A DNA stretch of 64,000 nucleotides from Zhengitettix transpicula (Eukaryota > Arthropoda > Insecta > Orthoptera > Tetrigidae), in the NCBI GenBank assembly GCA_037074705.1, contig CM073594.1, forward strand, positions 62,802,509-62,866,508, given 5' to 3'. Positions 11,119 to 22,545 of this stretch are shown here, piece by piece; position 1 is the stretch's first letter; each line of letters opens with the position of its first letter. The notes beneath the pieces were generated by a model. It was not told the DNA's origin, ran no database searches, and saw only the letters and a list, made by a program, of their open reading frames with translations. A program made the translations under genes and the position numbers.

Positions 11119-12985
11119 ACCGTAATATTTTATTCACAGAAATTACTACTCACATTTTAAGCCAGTTAAAATTACGTAAAATGCTGTTCTGAAAGTAAAA
11201 AGTGTTTATTGATATTGGGACATAAAGCATCTCTTTGGTAGTAGGGTGATTGTGAAGAAAAATAACACAGAGATTAATGTATCTCTGATTGAGTGTGTGA
11301 GAATGTAAAAGAAAAACTATTATTTACGTTCCATATATCTAAAATACATAGTTTTAAGTACTAAAATATAATAAATATACCAGTGTTATTCAATTCTTAC
11401 TATTAGTAAATAATAGAAATATTGTGAGGGAAGTTTTAGTCGTGGCGCCTACTTTGTTAATAATCATGGGCCGTAATATTTTTTCCACGGAAATTACTGT
11501 CCTCATTTTAGGCCAGTGAAAATTACGTAAAATGTTGTTCTGTAAGTAAAAAGGTGTTTATTGATATAAAGTATCTCTTTGGTAGTAGGGTGATTGTGAA
11601 AAAGAATAACACAGAGATTAACGTATCTCTGATTGTGTGTGCGAGAATGTAAAAGAAAGAAATATTTTTTACGTTGCATATATCTAAATACATAGTTTTA
11701 AGAACTAAAATATAATACATATACCAGTATTATTTAATTGTTACTATTAGTAAATAATAGTAAATAATAAAAATATTGTATTGGGAAGTTTTAGTCGTGG
11801 CGCCTACTTTCTTAATAATAAAGGACCGTAATATTTTATTCACAGAAATTACTACTCACATTTTAAGCCAGTTAAAATTACGTAAAATGTTGTTCTGTAA
11901 GTAAAAAGTGTTTATTGATATTGGGACATAAAGCATCTCTTTGGTAGTAGGGTGATTGTGAAGAAAAATAACACAGAGATTAATGTATCTCTGATTAAGT
12001 GTGTGAGCATGTAAAATAAAAATATATTATTTACGTTCTATACATCTAAAATACATAGTTTTAAGAACTAAAATATAATAAATATACCAGTGTTATTCAG
12101 TTCTTACTATTAGTAAATAATAGAAATATTGTGAGGTAAGTTTTAGTCGTGGCGCCTACTTTCTTAATAATCAAGGACCGTAATAATTTATTCACGGTAA
12201 TTACTACACTCATTTTAGGCCAGTGAAAATTACGTAAAATTTTGTTCTGTAAATAAAAAATGTTTATTGATATTGGAACATAAAGTATCTCTTTGGTAGA
12301 TGGGTGATTGTGAAAAAGAATTACACAGAGATTAATGTATCTCTGATTGAGTGTGTGATAATTTAAAAGAAAAAATATTATTTACGTTCCATATATCTAA
12401 AATACATAGCTTTAAGAACTAAAATATAATAAATATACCAGTGTTATTCAATTGTTACTATTAGTAAAGAATAGTAAATAATAGAAATCTGGTATTGCGA
12501 AGTTTCAGTCTGACGCCTACTTTCTTAATAATCAAGGATCGGAATATTTTAGTCACGTAAATTACTACACACATTTTAGGCAAGTGAAAATTACGTTAAA
12601 TGTTGTTCTGTAAGTAAAAAGTGTTTACTGATTTCGGGACTTAGGATAAATTAGTTCTTCGGTAGTAGGGTGATTGTGAAAAAAATAACAAAGTGCTTAA
12701 TCTATCTCTGATTGAGTGTGCGAGAAGTAATTTGGAATGTAAGAGAAAAAATATTACGTTCTATACATACATAATTTTAAGAACTGAAATATAATAAATA
12801 TACCAGTGTTATTCAATTCTTACTATTAGTAAATAATAGCAATATTGTATTGGGAAATTTTAGTCGTGGTGCCTATTTTCTTAATAATCAACGATCGCAA
12901 TATTTTAGTCACGTAAATTACGGCACGCGTTTTAGGAAAGCGAAAATTACGTTAATTTTCGTTGCGTAAGTAAAAAGTAAGTTAT

Positions 12986-13633
12986 GTTCAATAAATTTTT
13001 AATTATTTGTATGTTTGTAAAATCTTGCTTTGTTGGAATTTTTAGAAACACGGATTTTGAAATTAGATCATTTAATTGATTTTACAGCACCTGAAAAGGA
13101 TCTAATAAATTAGGGATGAAACTATTCTAAACTTTAAAAATTTAAATTAATATTAAATTTATAACTGAACAGGTTGATGTTTTCATTTATTTAAGGACGT
13201 CACATAACTGTTAAAATATTTATATCATAACTAATCATTTCTAAGCATATTTAGTAAACGAATCGTTACCAATAGGAATAGTTTCTATATTGTAGATAGA
13301 GATAGAAATTACAAATCCAGATAATTTTCAGAAATTTTATACAATAAACTTGTATTACATTCACCCAATACATTCTTTAAGCAATGAAGTTGCCTTTCCG
13401 AAAGTTTATACCTGCTCGCTCAGCGGTCAGAGTTGTGGAAGGGGGCGAGAGGGAGGTTTTCCGCTCATGGCACGGCCGCTCAAAATACGGCGCCAGCAGA
13501 GAATGTCCTTTAATCTGGTCTCTCGCATAGAGAATAGAATAAAGAGGATCTTTTACTTTTAGTTGGTTTAATTTTCTTTCCATTACACAAATTTCATATT
13601 TGCACCTGAGCAACTTCATTCATGTCTTCATTT
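12986..13633. other. 3' flank of cysteine-rich gene 1
   Basis: AT-rich, apart from a short GC-richer patch at 13410-13500 with short ORFs on both strands and no recognised product. Confidence 0.45.
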
Positions 13634-13740
13634 CTACACGCACTTGGCACAAGAACCGCAGGGACACGTGTAGCTGCCTTTTTTGCAACACACGTCCTCA
13701 CATATGGCGTCTCCATAGTTCTGCTCCTGCCCCTCGCAAT
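13634..13740 (-). CDS. Gene 1 coding exon 3 (module 2 and stop)
   Basis: The acceptor is gtgtgtatttcag|AT. The split codon G|AT gives Asp. The exon encodes CEGQEQNYGDAIC, EDVCCKKGSYTC and PCGSCAKCV before TAG. The reading frame is fixed by the cysteine pattern and by the phase of exon 2. Confidence 0.78.
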
Positions 13741-16700
13741 CTGAAATACACACAGCCAGTAAGAAAACGTGTAGGACATTTTGAAATTTTAACTCTAATT
13801 AAAGTTAAAAACTTTATTTGTCAACGCCGTCTCCTTGGCACACTTTCCCCAGCGATGTTCAATAACTTCGATACCGTGTTTATTTATTGTTGCCAAATCA
13901 TTTACCGCCGAGACTTTTTTTTTCAAGTTTGTAAAGAGAACTTAATCCGAGGGCGCTAATTGGGGCATCAGGAAGCAAATAAAACTTGATTTTGACCATC
14001 ACGATAATGCATGTGCATTGTGAATGATTCTTGATTTCATCACTCAAACGTTTCAAGAAGTTCTCATAATACTCGTCGTTGATTGAAGATAATCAATGAA
14101 AATCTGACCTTTCCTGAAGATGGAACTGTCTTCACCTTCCATGTTTCATCCTTGGCTTGAGAAACGTCGCCAAACACGAAGCTATTTTTGTTCCGCTGTA
14201 ATAAACGCGACACCCATCTCACTAACAGCTTTCTCATGTCAGTTAATATGCGATGTACAGCACTACTTTGTCTGGTCACTTCATTTGGCCGATCACTCAA
14301 TATTATATGGTAGTAAACGAAGGAGTAGATTCCCCCAGAGTAGATTCTACCTCGATTTTGATATTTATTGGGCTGAGACCTTTTAAATGAAAGTATTGTA
14401 TCACATAACGATGTATATATTTTTTCATATGTACAAATTCCCCGAGAGCGTTCACTATTGACGGCTGTCAAAGAAACACTAAACAATGTAGCCTCTTCAA
14501 ACTTAGGTGGTTGGTACTTGTCAGGGCTTTGGAGCTGCCAGTTTTTGAGTCGCTCCGCACCGACATAAAAGTATTTTCTCCAGCTCCACTCCATGCTTCA
14601 GTGGAAATATTCTTACAGGAATTACATAAATTTTTTATATATATTGTAATAATTAAATTAGAAACATTTAATTTAATGACTTTATTCGTGCCACACGTTG
14701 TGGAAGCTATTTTGTAATATACAAAAGGAGTGGCTTTTAAATGAAAGATTAAATTTTAACAACAAACAAATTTATTTATCATCAACTGAACAATTATATA
14801 ATTTAATACATATCTCAGGGTCTCTACTGGGTTTGATAACGGCGAATCATTCAAAATAATTAAAGAACACAAAATTAAATTTAAAAGGAAAAGATTTTAC
14901 TCATCAATTAACAAAGATGAAATTTACTTGTCGACGAACTTAACCTACAAAGATGGATTCTAATTTACCATTTTTTTTATCAATTAGAAAAGAACGATAT
15001 CTGACATCTATCTTTTAATCCGGTTTACATCATTCATTGTTTTATATTGTTACTTACGGCTGCCCAGGATACTTTTGACTTACGAAGCACTGTAACGGGG
15101 TTTTTTGCACAGGTTCTAGTTAAACTCACAGATTCTAATTAATATTTTGGATTTAAATAAGGAACCACTAACCTCTTCTTCGTCTCTCCCTCGGTAGACT
15201 TCTTCTAATCTCCACTGCCGGCTAAGTCCACAAATTGGTTGGTGTTTAGCAGGTTTCGTAGTTCTGCCTTCGATTCTCGCTCTCGCCTTTCGCTTTAGTC
15301 CTCGTCTCTCGGTACGTGTTTGATCTCCAATTTTCAAAAAGTTCTTTTACGACCACTTGATCGCTTCCAGGCAACTCAATGCGAACTGAACTCTTTAAAA
15401 GAATATCTCTTCTCTTTTTGTACGACCTGTCCTTTACCGGTCCTTCTAGCCAACTCAATGCGAACTGCTGCTCAATATTTTAATGCGACCTCACTTGACC
15501 AAGCCGTTCACCCAACTTAATGCGAACTGGCTCCTCAATATTTTAATGCGATCCAAATAGTTATTTATTTTAACCATTGACAACATTATCGGAAATATTT
15601 ATAGAAATACAAGATACAGACTTTTGATAAAGTAAGTTAAAAAATTCAAAAAAACTTTATTAGTCCTCACATAAAATAATGTCAAACAGGAGATTTTGAC
15701 TTTTTCATAAGCCATATTCATCTGTTATTTATATAAAAAATTATACGTGAGACGAATGTCACACGCTGAGGAAAGTGCGCCATGATATGTAATTTTCTAT
15801 GTAAAAATAAGATTAATATGACTTAAGAAAAAGCCGAAAGATCCTCTTAGACATTATTTTATTTGAGGAATAATCAAGTTTTTTTTTTTAATTTATCGTG
15901 GAAATATTTATTTATTTTTTATACATATTTATAAAATTATTTTATAAATAAAATGAAAAAATAAAACAATAGAATAAGAATGAATAACAAGCAGGAGAAT
16001 ACGCAAGGAGAGCGTAGAGCGGGAGCGAGACTCGGATACACAGACTCACCGTGTGAACGAGCCGATTGCCGTCAATGGTCCGTCAGCCGCCTCAAGTCTT
16101 AAAAGAATCGAGTCGGTCGCAGGTCCCGATAGACTCATTTCGTGAATCGCCGTGACTGGCGCTCATGGGCGGTCTGACTGCTTCAGACGTGACTGACAGA
16201 TACGGAATCGTCGTGTGAAAATGACCTTACTCACCATTGCAATTGAGACAGATTCCGCAACATTCTCCAGGCGGCACGAATACGATGCCGTTCGTACAGT
16301 TTGGATTAGCGCACAGGACAGCTGCACAGTCGGGACGTTGGCAATCATCGCCCGCCGAGATGACGGACAAGTAGCTCAGGAAGACGGCGAGAAAAGCCTG
16401 TAAGAGAAGCAGATAATTTGTTAACACATTCATTACAATAACGTAGTATCCCTACAACGAGCATCAGCAGGAACCTCTTCAACACACATTCTCGCTGTTA
16501 ACTGCCCGACTGATATTTCCATCTTCCATAATACCACTCACCAAATTAAACTATTAACCCCAAATCGGGAATCGTTCTACACGCTTTGTCACTACTTGCA
16601 ACTCTCGTATAATTGTTTACTGGTCACACCTCACTAAACCTCTCAAATCACCACCTCGCTGGATTTAAGTTTATTCATTTAATTTTAATAACACAGTGAT

Positions 16701-19010
16701 ATACTTTTAAACGTTACCCTCATCTCTTTTATGATCCAGCCCGTCTACGATGATGTCAAACAGCTGCTGGAAGTTTCTGATCCAGTTTACCTTTCCATTC
16801 TGAGAGCTCTCACAGTTTCCTCACAAATTACCGCGGAATCCAATCAACCGTAAAGTCGCCGCAGTTGCCAAGTAATCAAGAGCTACATAACCCGTTTTCT
16901 TTTCCAAGACATCCATGTTTTCTTTCGACTTCCCCGTGACGTTATTTTCTTTTAACATGCTGTTGAACACACAAAATCATTATTTCCTTTTTTCGATTTT
17001 GTGGTACTTTCAACCAGCATTAACTGTCCAACTTGATGAGGTCCCCAAAAAGAGGACGAAACGTCGTGAAATTAATATTTTTTGTCAATAAATCATAATT
17101 CATTTTCTGTCTCATATTAATTTGTCAGTTGTAATTTATTAACAAAAAGTATCATAAGATTGACATAACGTTTCGTCCTTAATCTATGTCATCGTCATGT
17201 GTACAGTGCTGTAATTCTAAAAAACTAAATAAAATATTTATATTTTAAATAGTTGAATAAATATTTTAGTATAAAAATGATATAAAATAGTTTAACTTTC
17301 AATTTCCATAAATTGCTGCTTTATTCCATAAATGTTAACCAAAATTGATGTTTAATATAATCTGGCATTTATCATTTTGATAACTAAATAAACAATTCAG
17401 CCAATATGACAGAAAAAATTATTTGAACCAAAAAATCAGTTCTTACGTTTCGTCTACAAGCTTTGGGACTTCTGCAGGTAAACAGGAAATGTGTAGTTTT
17501 GAATTATATTTATTGTAACATGATTACGTTACATTGTCAATTTATGGCCTTTGGCGGTATCCCTTTTCCACGCCGCTGAGTATTGTTGGTTTAAGGTGCG
17601 CGCCGAGACGTGGCGTGGCAATGCTTCAGTTCCGCTTAGGACTCGACAAGGGTCGGAGGTCCCAGTGGTTTAACGAAAAATGTAATAAACAACCACGCCT
17701 TGCAGATAGTAAATGTTCTCAGTGCTCTAGAAATAAATTAATTATAACATAAATTGTTTTAGTAATTTCACTCAAAAAATTACGTGAAGTCCCCAGTGCC
17801 ATAGTGGCCAAGTCATCAAGAGCTACAGAAGCTGTTTTATTTTCCAAAGCATACAAGGTTTATATATATTTATATAATTATATTGTAATGATTTCTGATA
17901 AATGATTGAAATTAGCCTCACGTTGAGGTACCAATTTGTAGTAATTTACAAAATAAAGTTAATTAAATCGCCACATTGAGGCGCGAATTTGTAGTGATCA
18001 CAAATGAAAGACAATTAAATTAAAAGCAACGCCTCACGTTAGAGCAACAAATTGTGGTATTTCGCATTTTCATTACAATTATTCAATTTACTTCACAAAG
18101 AAAGCCACACGTTGAAGGTCAATTTATAGTATTTTACGTCCAATACAGAATGCAAAACAATTAACATTTATTAACTGCAAACAATTATAATTTACAAAAG
18201 TTATTTAGGCAAATAAATTTCCATTTACATTATCAATTAATCCTTTACAATAAAATGACTATTTCGCAGGGTCGTTTACTGGACCTTTAATAAAGAAATA
18301 CTTGTTAAGAATTAAATTTTATCAAGCTATCATGGACTTAATTCATCAATAGATTATTACAATGCAAAAACAGAAAATATGAACTTTAAATTCTGTACGA
18401 AATACGAAATCTGACGACAATATATTTACTTATGAGTTTACAGATAGTAATTCTGTGGAATTTTACCTTACTGTCTCTGGTACTCAAGGAAATTGTCTCG
18501 TTCGTACACACACACTTTTTGCACTTTATAGACAGGCCATTTTTATCCACTGACTCTAATCAACACTTTTAGTTTTGCAATAGTTGGTTCACTGTTCGTT
18601 TAAGAAATCCTATCAGCTGCTGGATGCAGTTACCTGGGCTTCCATAATTGAATAAATGGTCTTAATCGAGAATATAGTAATTTAGACTCAACACTCTGAA
18701 TATTTAGCGTTGAGTATTACGTAGTTATCTCTCAGACTGCAACTTGTAAAATGTTCTAACTCTTTTAGCTGTTGAATACATGTATCCAGACACTTTCTGG
18801 ATATTATACTTTTCGTCTGTCGACTGCTATATTTCCACGAAGACTTTACTGGAGCTCGACTCCCCACAGACTCAGCTCTGCGCGTCTAGCGAACCAACCT
18901 CCACAATACCCACAAACATTACATTCTTGTGTACGACTTGTGTGTTTTATGCCGCTAACAATGAGAGTCCAAATTTTTGTTTATTAATTAATTATTACCT
19001 ATTAATAACC

Positions 19011-19041
<31 letters not shown>

Positions 19042-19575
19042 TGAATTATAAAAAAAATTAATTTAGGGCTGTGGACTGCTTCTTATGACAGTTGTAGCTA
19101 AAAAACTTTTGTTTTAATACATTTTATGGCTTAATTAATTCACTTTGTGGCTTAATTAATCAATCATTCTTCTGGTTCGATAATTAATAACTTTTCTGGT
19201 TAAATTAATTAATACATATTTATGGCATATTCACCAAATTGTTTATTTATTTAACGAAGTTGATGTAATTGAAATAAATGTTGCTCATAATTTGGATCCC
19301 TCCATCTGCAATGACCGAAATGAACATAACAATGATTTTAAAGAAATACGCAAGTACTGTTGATGGTTTACATTATATTGTTGTAATCCTTCAATTTTGT
19401 AATTATTTCCAGTTTCTGACACCATAACGGTCGAAACAGCTTGGTGAAGTTCTCCCAGTACCGTAATAATGTATTCCATTCTCACATTCAATCAATCTTA
19501 AAAGGCTTTACATTTAATCGCTTTGTATTAAAGCGTGAAGCGGTCATTGTTTTGACTTACCTGCTGCCACTTCAT
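13634..19575 (-). CDS. Small secreted double-module cysteine-rich protein (gene 1)
   Basis: The coding sequence is 15 + 163 + 107 nt, giving 94 residues. A signal peptide starts MKWQQAFLAVFLSYL and ends near ISAG. Module 1 has eight cysteines and ends GECCGICLNC. Module 2 also has eight and ends CPCGSCAKCV. The introns are phase 0 and phase 1, the same phase as at the matching intron of genes 2 and 3. The family appears to be the small secreted CxCCxxC proteins of chelicerates related to the 8.6 kDa transglutaminase substrate; a VWC-, IGFBP- or antistasin-like inhibitor is an alternative. The product is probably extracellular and disulfide-rich. Its role (cuticle or clot cross-linking, or protease inhibition) is not shown by the sequence. 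The introns hold a solo-LTR-like repeat and other repeats. Confidence 0.75.
13741..14509 (-). other. Intron 2 of gene 1: unassigned 176-codon ORF
   Basis: A minus-strand ORF covers 14064-14594. Its start lies in a repeat shared with 58.3 kb. The rest (containing LLVRWVSRLLQRNK and FGDVSQAKDETWKVKTV) matches no family I recognise. It sits in the intron of gene 1 on the same strand and may be part of an unidentified transposon. Confidence 0.25.
14510..14605. repeat. ~85-bp interspersed repeat, copy 1
   Basis: Shared with 58258-58342. Common words are tcagggctttgg, gccagtttttgagt, gctcc and ataaaagtattt, then ctccagctcc. The family is unknown. Confidence 0.7.
14713..15550 (+). mobile_element. 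TGTAAT-type LTR-like element, copy 1 (truncated)
   Basis: Begins TGTAATATAC and carries the family landmark tctcagggtct(c)tactgggttt, also seen at about 48955 and 52832. Further on it shares ttactta/cgg and gcccag words with those copies. The 3' end is not clear. It lies in intron 2 of gene 1. Confidence 0.6.
15460..15545. repeat. Short direct repeat (aatgcgaactg units)
   Basis: caatattttaatgcga and caacttaatgcgaactg-type words repeat two to three times within 15370-15550, inside the end of the LTR-like element. Confidence 0.6.
15551..16234. other. Gene 1 intron sequence with GC-richer patch
   Basis: The AT-rich part is followed by a GC-richer stretch (16000-16210) without a cysteine pattern or plausible exon. 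No function was recognised. Confidence 0.4.
16235..16397 (-). CDS. Gene 1 coding exon 2 (signal core and module 1)
   Basis: The acceptor is ctgcttctcttacag|GCT and the donor is AATG|GTGAGT (phase 1). It encodes the hydrophobic core AFLAVFLSYLSVISAG and the module DDCQRPDCAAVLC...CCGICLNC. An upstream in-frame ATG at 16431-16433 lies inside the predicted intron and is not needed. Confidence 0.8.
16398..17032. other. Gene 1 intron 1, no feature recognised
   Basis: Mixed-composition intronic sequence with no recognisable repeat or ORF of note. Confidence 0.4.
17033..17061 (+). ncRNA. Hammerhead-ribozyme-like core
   Basis: TTGATGA at 17033-17039 (the canonical first base C is T), then GGTCCCCAAAAAGAGGAC forming a GTCC/GGAC stem, then GAAAC and GTCG. 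It is followed by ttttttgtcaataaat, similar to the tail at the 20.5-kb copy. Confidence 0.4.
17062..17883. other. Intron 1 of gene 1: repeat remnants
   Basis: Holds a degraded ribozyme-like motif on the minus strand near 17443-17478 and a GC-rich patch at 17550-17670 of unknown nature. Confidence 0.4.
17884..18990 (+). repeat. Possible fourth copy of the TGTAAT LTR-like family
   Basis: Starts TGTAATG and has a diverged landmark (cagggtcgtttactgg) at about 18268, but no clear 3' end. It also contains three internal words of the type (c/a)acgttgag...caattt. Weak assignment. Confidence 0.25.
19013..19040. repeat. (AT)n microsatellite
   Basis: A short TA run. Confidence 0.9.
19041..19560. other. 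Gene 1 intron 1, proximal part
   Basis: AT-rich, with no recognised element. Confidence 0.4.
19561..19575 (-). CDS. Gene 1 coding exon 1
   Basis: ATGAAGTGGCAGCAG encodes MKWQQ and is followed by a perfect donor GTAAGTC in phase 0. It joins the phase-0 acceptor at 16397 and completes the signal peptide. The matching exon of gene 2 is also exactly 15 nt. Confidence 0.65.
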
Positions 19576-20272
19576 CGTTGATTCTTGGTTGAAACGCTTT
19601 CCTCAAATAAACAACACTGCAGATACTTTCCACAGTATAAATTATCACTTGCAGCGATATTTTTTTTTAAACTGTGACACAAACGTTGACGATAAAACCA
19701 TTTTAATTTATTAATTTTTTTTTCTTTGCGTTCCGGTTACTAATTCACTTCATATCTTTGCGATAACAGCGTTACTCTTTTGGTTCCTTGTTTCATGTCC
19801 TTTTCAACCAGGTCAGTTAAATAATTTAGCATAGTAATCTTTTTAACGATTTACCTTGACTCACCCTCCAACCATTGCGCAGATACCAGTGACACTATTT
19901 TGTAAATTATTTCGTACAAATAAACATTAAAATTAATTCAATAACAGAATAAACGCTTCAGTTCGAAGCGACTATAAAATTGAATTAAATGTTCGTGGTC
20001 GCTCTCCCCACCTGAGCTATCCGAGTCGAATCTTCGTCCAGATCGTGCAGATCTCAAAGGTAGGTTCACCTTAAATTTACATTCTTCACGGCCCTAAATT
20101 TATGATATAATTGAAGAATGGAAGTAGCGGGTTCTATTACCGATCCGATCTTCAGGTTTCAAGCAGCGCTACTTTTAGTAGTTGTGCAGTTTTCACCGTC
20201 TGAAGACGCACGCAGTAAATCCAGGTTTGTCTGCAAGCTTAATGGTTTCCTCCAAGAGCATCAACACCTATA
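19576..20272. other. Upstream region of gene 1
   Basis: Should hold the 5' UTR and promoter of gene 1. A weak TATA-like TTTATAC on the minus strand lies near 19636, about 60 bp above the start codon. No other signal is clear. Confidence 0.3.
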
Positions 20273-20300
20273 GGAATTAACAAAAATTAAGTTTACGACG

Positions 20301-20327
20301 TTTCGTCCTCTTTTAGGACCTCTTCAG
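20301..20327 (-). ncRNA. Hammerhead-ribozyme-like core
   Basis: On the minus strand CTGAAGA is followed by GGTCCTAAAAGAGGAC (a GTCC/GGAC stem with a small loop) and GAAAC, then GTCG. This is the cleanest example in the window, but helix III and the cleavage site are not evident. Confidence 0.45.
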
Positions 20328-20478
20328 GTTGGACACTTTTAATAATTTTGTATATAAATCATGCTTTAAATTGTAGATGATGAGGAAAAAATAATAAGTT
20401 TGTAACGGACAAGGCAGCAGAACCTTGCCTTTAAATTGTATGCATGATTTATGCAGAAAATTATCGAAACCGTCCAAC

Positions 20479-20507
20479 CTGAAGATGTCGTAAAAGGAGG
20501 ACGAAAC
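20479..20507 (+). ncRNA. Hammerhead-ribozyme-like core
   Basis: CTGAAGA, then TGTCGTAAAAGGAGGAC, then GAAAC and GTC. The stem II strands pair less well than in the partner at 20301-20327. Confidence 0.4.
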
Positions 20508-20536
20508 GTCAAAAAATTAATTTTTGTTAATAAATG

Positions 20537-21398
20537 TTCACACCTAAGGCCTTATATTTATTTAATTATATTATTATAAATGTAAGATAATTTTTAATCC
20601 TAGTTATAAGGATTTTAGTAGCCTTCTTTTCCCGGATCCGTTTGCATTTTTTTTTGGTCACTGCTATATCAATATTATCTGTAATTATTTTAAAAAGCAG
20701 TCATATTTAACATTATCATTATGGTTACTGTCTATTTAACATTCACTGTACATCAGGTGTATAACACAAGGAATAAATTCCAAATAGTTGGTTTTTTATT
20801 GTAGTTTTTATATTATATTATGTTATTAGATTGAGCTCTTAAAGGTAACGAGGCTGTGTTCCATAAACTTCAGCGTCGAAAATTAATTGAGCTAAGAATA
20901 TAAATGGTGTATCAATAGAAAATACGGTAAACAAAATTTTCTGTCGCTGTAAGGAGACAATTCAAGAAAGCGATACATAAAAAACTGATACGTTTCTTGT
21001 CGTATTATTTTTTCCACCGCCATTTTGTCGCTCATAAGATGGCGGTGACATGCATCGGTTTCGAAATGTGCAACAGGATATACGTGGTAAGGTCATGTTT
21101 AGAACAATGGCCTCATACGAAACTTAATAAGTTATGTCCTAACACTTTACTTTACAATCTTATCGCCAAAAGTTGTTTTAAATGTGGAACGCGTTAAACT
21201 ATCCTTGAAAAATAAAATATATAGATTATCACGAAAGTTTTATTTATTACCCGGTTCCTAAGGTTATGAACATGTTTTGGAAATAATTATTCCACGTTGT
21301 TTTGCAAGGACCCTGTATCACCTTAATGGACAAACCTTTGACCAAAATATATATTTAAAAAAAAACAAAGAACGATCCTAGCAAAAGATGTGGTAATT
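20537..21398. other. Intergenic, no gene recognised
   Basis: AT-rich. A small perfect 7-bp hairpin (CCGCCAT...ATGGCGG) lies near 21017-21045. Confidence 0.4.
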
Positions 21399-22162
21399 AG
21401 AGCGATAAAAAAGGACGTATATTTGTATGTATGTATTTATTTATGTTAATTTCTATACAAATTTAAACGCGTGGACTGACTGCAATAAAAATTGTTACAC
21501 ATATTCATCAAACACGAGAAACGGAACTGTGGGGGTGAGAAACTCCTAACATAAACGTGGAAATAATTATAACTGAAACAGTGATAATTTTGGGTTAAAA
21601 ATACTGCGCGCCATGATACACTGACGTCACGATAGTGAAAGACGCGACGAACAAAGTAAGAGTTCCCTTTTACGTAGTGAAATAAAGCAGAAATATTTTA
21701 ATTAATTAAAAGAGTAATTTTATCCGGCAATACTCCATCGAATGATAATATAAAAAAATACGAAATACTTTATGGTCCTTGCGGAAAATGTAAGTTAATT
21801 TTCGTGCCATATTACTGACTCCAATATGGCGACCATTTGTGAATCTAGATAACAATTTCATCGATTTAATCTTTCGTAATGACTAAAGACTGAGGGACAA
21901 TTATATCCTGAAATACTCGAGGAGTACATTTAAGTATTCTATTCATAAAGAAATTCGGAGGTATATTTGTTGGGACTGATGCAAAACAATTCCGTGTATT
22001 TTACAGATGTTCAATTAATGCACTATCGGTCGAAAGTATGTACCGAACTAGGAACACTTAGATTTAAGTTAAATCTCTTCTTGACTACAGATTAAAAATG
22101 AATTAAATACTTTTTCGGGTTTATATAAATAATTACACGGGCAACGCCGAGCACCCAGCTAG
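21399..22162 (+). mobile_element. Non-autonomous Helitron B (same family as A)
   Basis: Shares ataaaaaaggacgtatat, the gtatgtatgtat run, cgcgtggactga, ctgtgggggtgagaaa, tactgcgcgcca and a TGACGTCA octamer (21622-21629) with element A. It ends gcaacgccgagcacccag and CTAG before T. The 5' TC terminus has decayed. No helicase ORF. Confidence 0.75.
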
Positions 22163-22284
22163 TATAATAATAAAATGTGTATATATTGCTTGCATTTTAT
22201 TACTCATGTATCTTAAGTGTCTAGTTTCCTCAACAATTGATTAACGGAATGAAAAATTTACGTCTGTTTGGAAAATTGTTAATA

Positions 22285-22545
22285 TTAAAAGTAACCAAAT
22301 ACAGACAGAATAAGTGATGATATAAATACCATACGACGTTTCTAGATGTCTTATTCCTTTCTTCAGGTGCTAATAAAACTAGAGCGACACATTCGCACAA
22401 TACAGTTGACAAAACTCAAATGCTCTAGACTCTTGTGTTTTCAAGTTTTCTTATCACCTGAATAAATGAACAAGGTGTCTGGAAACGTTGTGTGGTATTT
22501 ATATCATCACTTCTTTTCTGTGTATTCGGCTGTTCTTCTTCTTAT
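22285..22545. mobile_element. Inverted pair of Penelope-like termini (pair P3)
   Basis: The left arm (aaatacagacagaa, tgatgatataaatacc, gacgtttctagatg, tttcttcaggtg) inverts the right arm (cacctgaataaatg, gtctggaaacgttgtg, ggtatttatatcatca, tctgtgtattcggctg). The words are the same as those of pair P4, so this is a second family variant. Confidence 0.6.

Larger units (their letters stand above)
8535..12985. repeat. Diverged ~350-bp satellite array, about nine units
   Basis: Each unit contains, in order, gtgattgtgaaaaa, taacacagagatt, atctctgattgagtgtg, atatatctaaaatacat, actattagtaaataatag, gggaagttttagtcgtgg, cttaataatcaagga, ggccagtgaaaattacg and tgttctgtaagtaaaaag. The gtgattgtgaa marker falls near 9449, 9825, 10169, 11247, 11589, 11949, 12304 and 12668, and a truncated unit precedes the Helitron at 8698. 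The normal spacing is 342-376 bp. It is stretched only where a 704-bp element is inserted. No ORF is shared between units. Confidence 0.9.
20273..20536. mobile_element. Inverted pair of Penelope-like termini (pair P2)
   Basis: The left arm (ttaacaaaaattaa, cgacgtttcgtcctc, ggacctcttcaggttgg) inverts the right arm (ccaacctgaagatgtcg, aggaggacgaaacgtc, ttaatttttgttaa). The spacer is about 140 bp. Each arm has a hammerhead-like core pointing toward its own outer end. Confidence 0.6.

Noticed and set aside
8535..12985. CRISPR-like array
   Set aside because: The unit length (~350 bp) and divergence are those of a satellite. There are no short identical repeats with unique spacers, and the DNA is eukaryotic.
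16227..16433. Start of gene 1 at the in-frame ATG near 16431
   Set aside because: A strong acceptor lies inside this ORF at 16398, and the 15-nt exon at 19561-19575 supplies a better signal peptide with matching phase.
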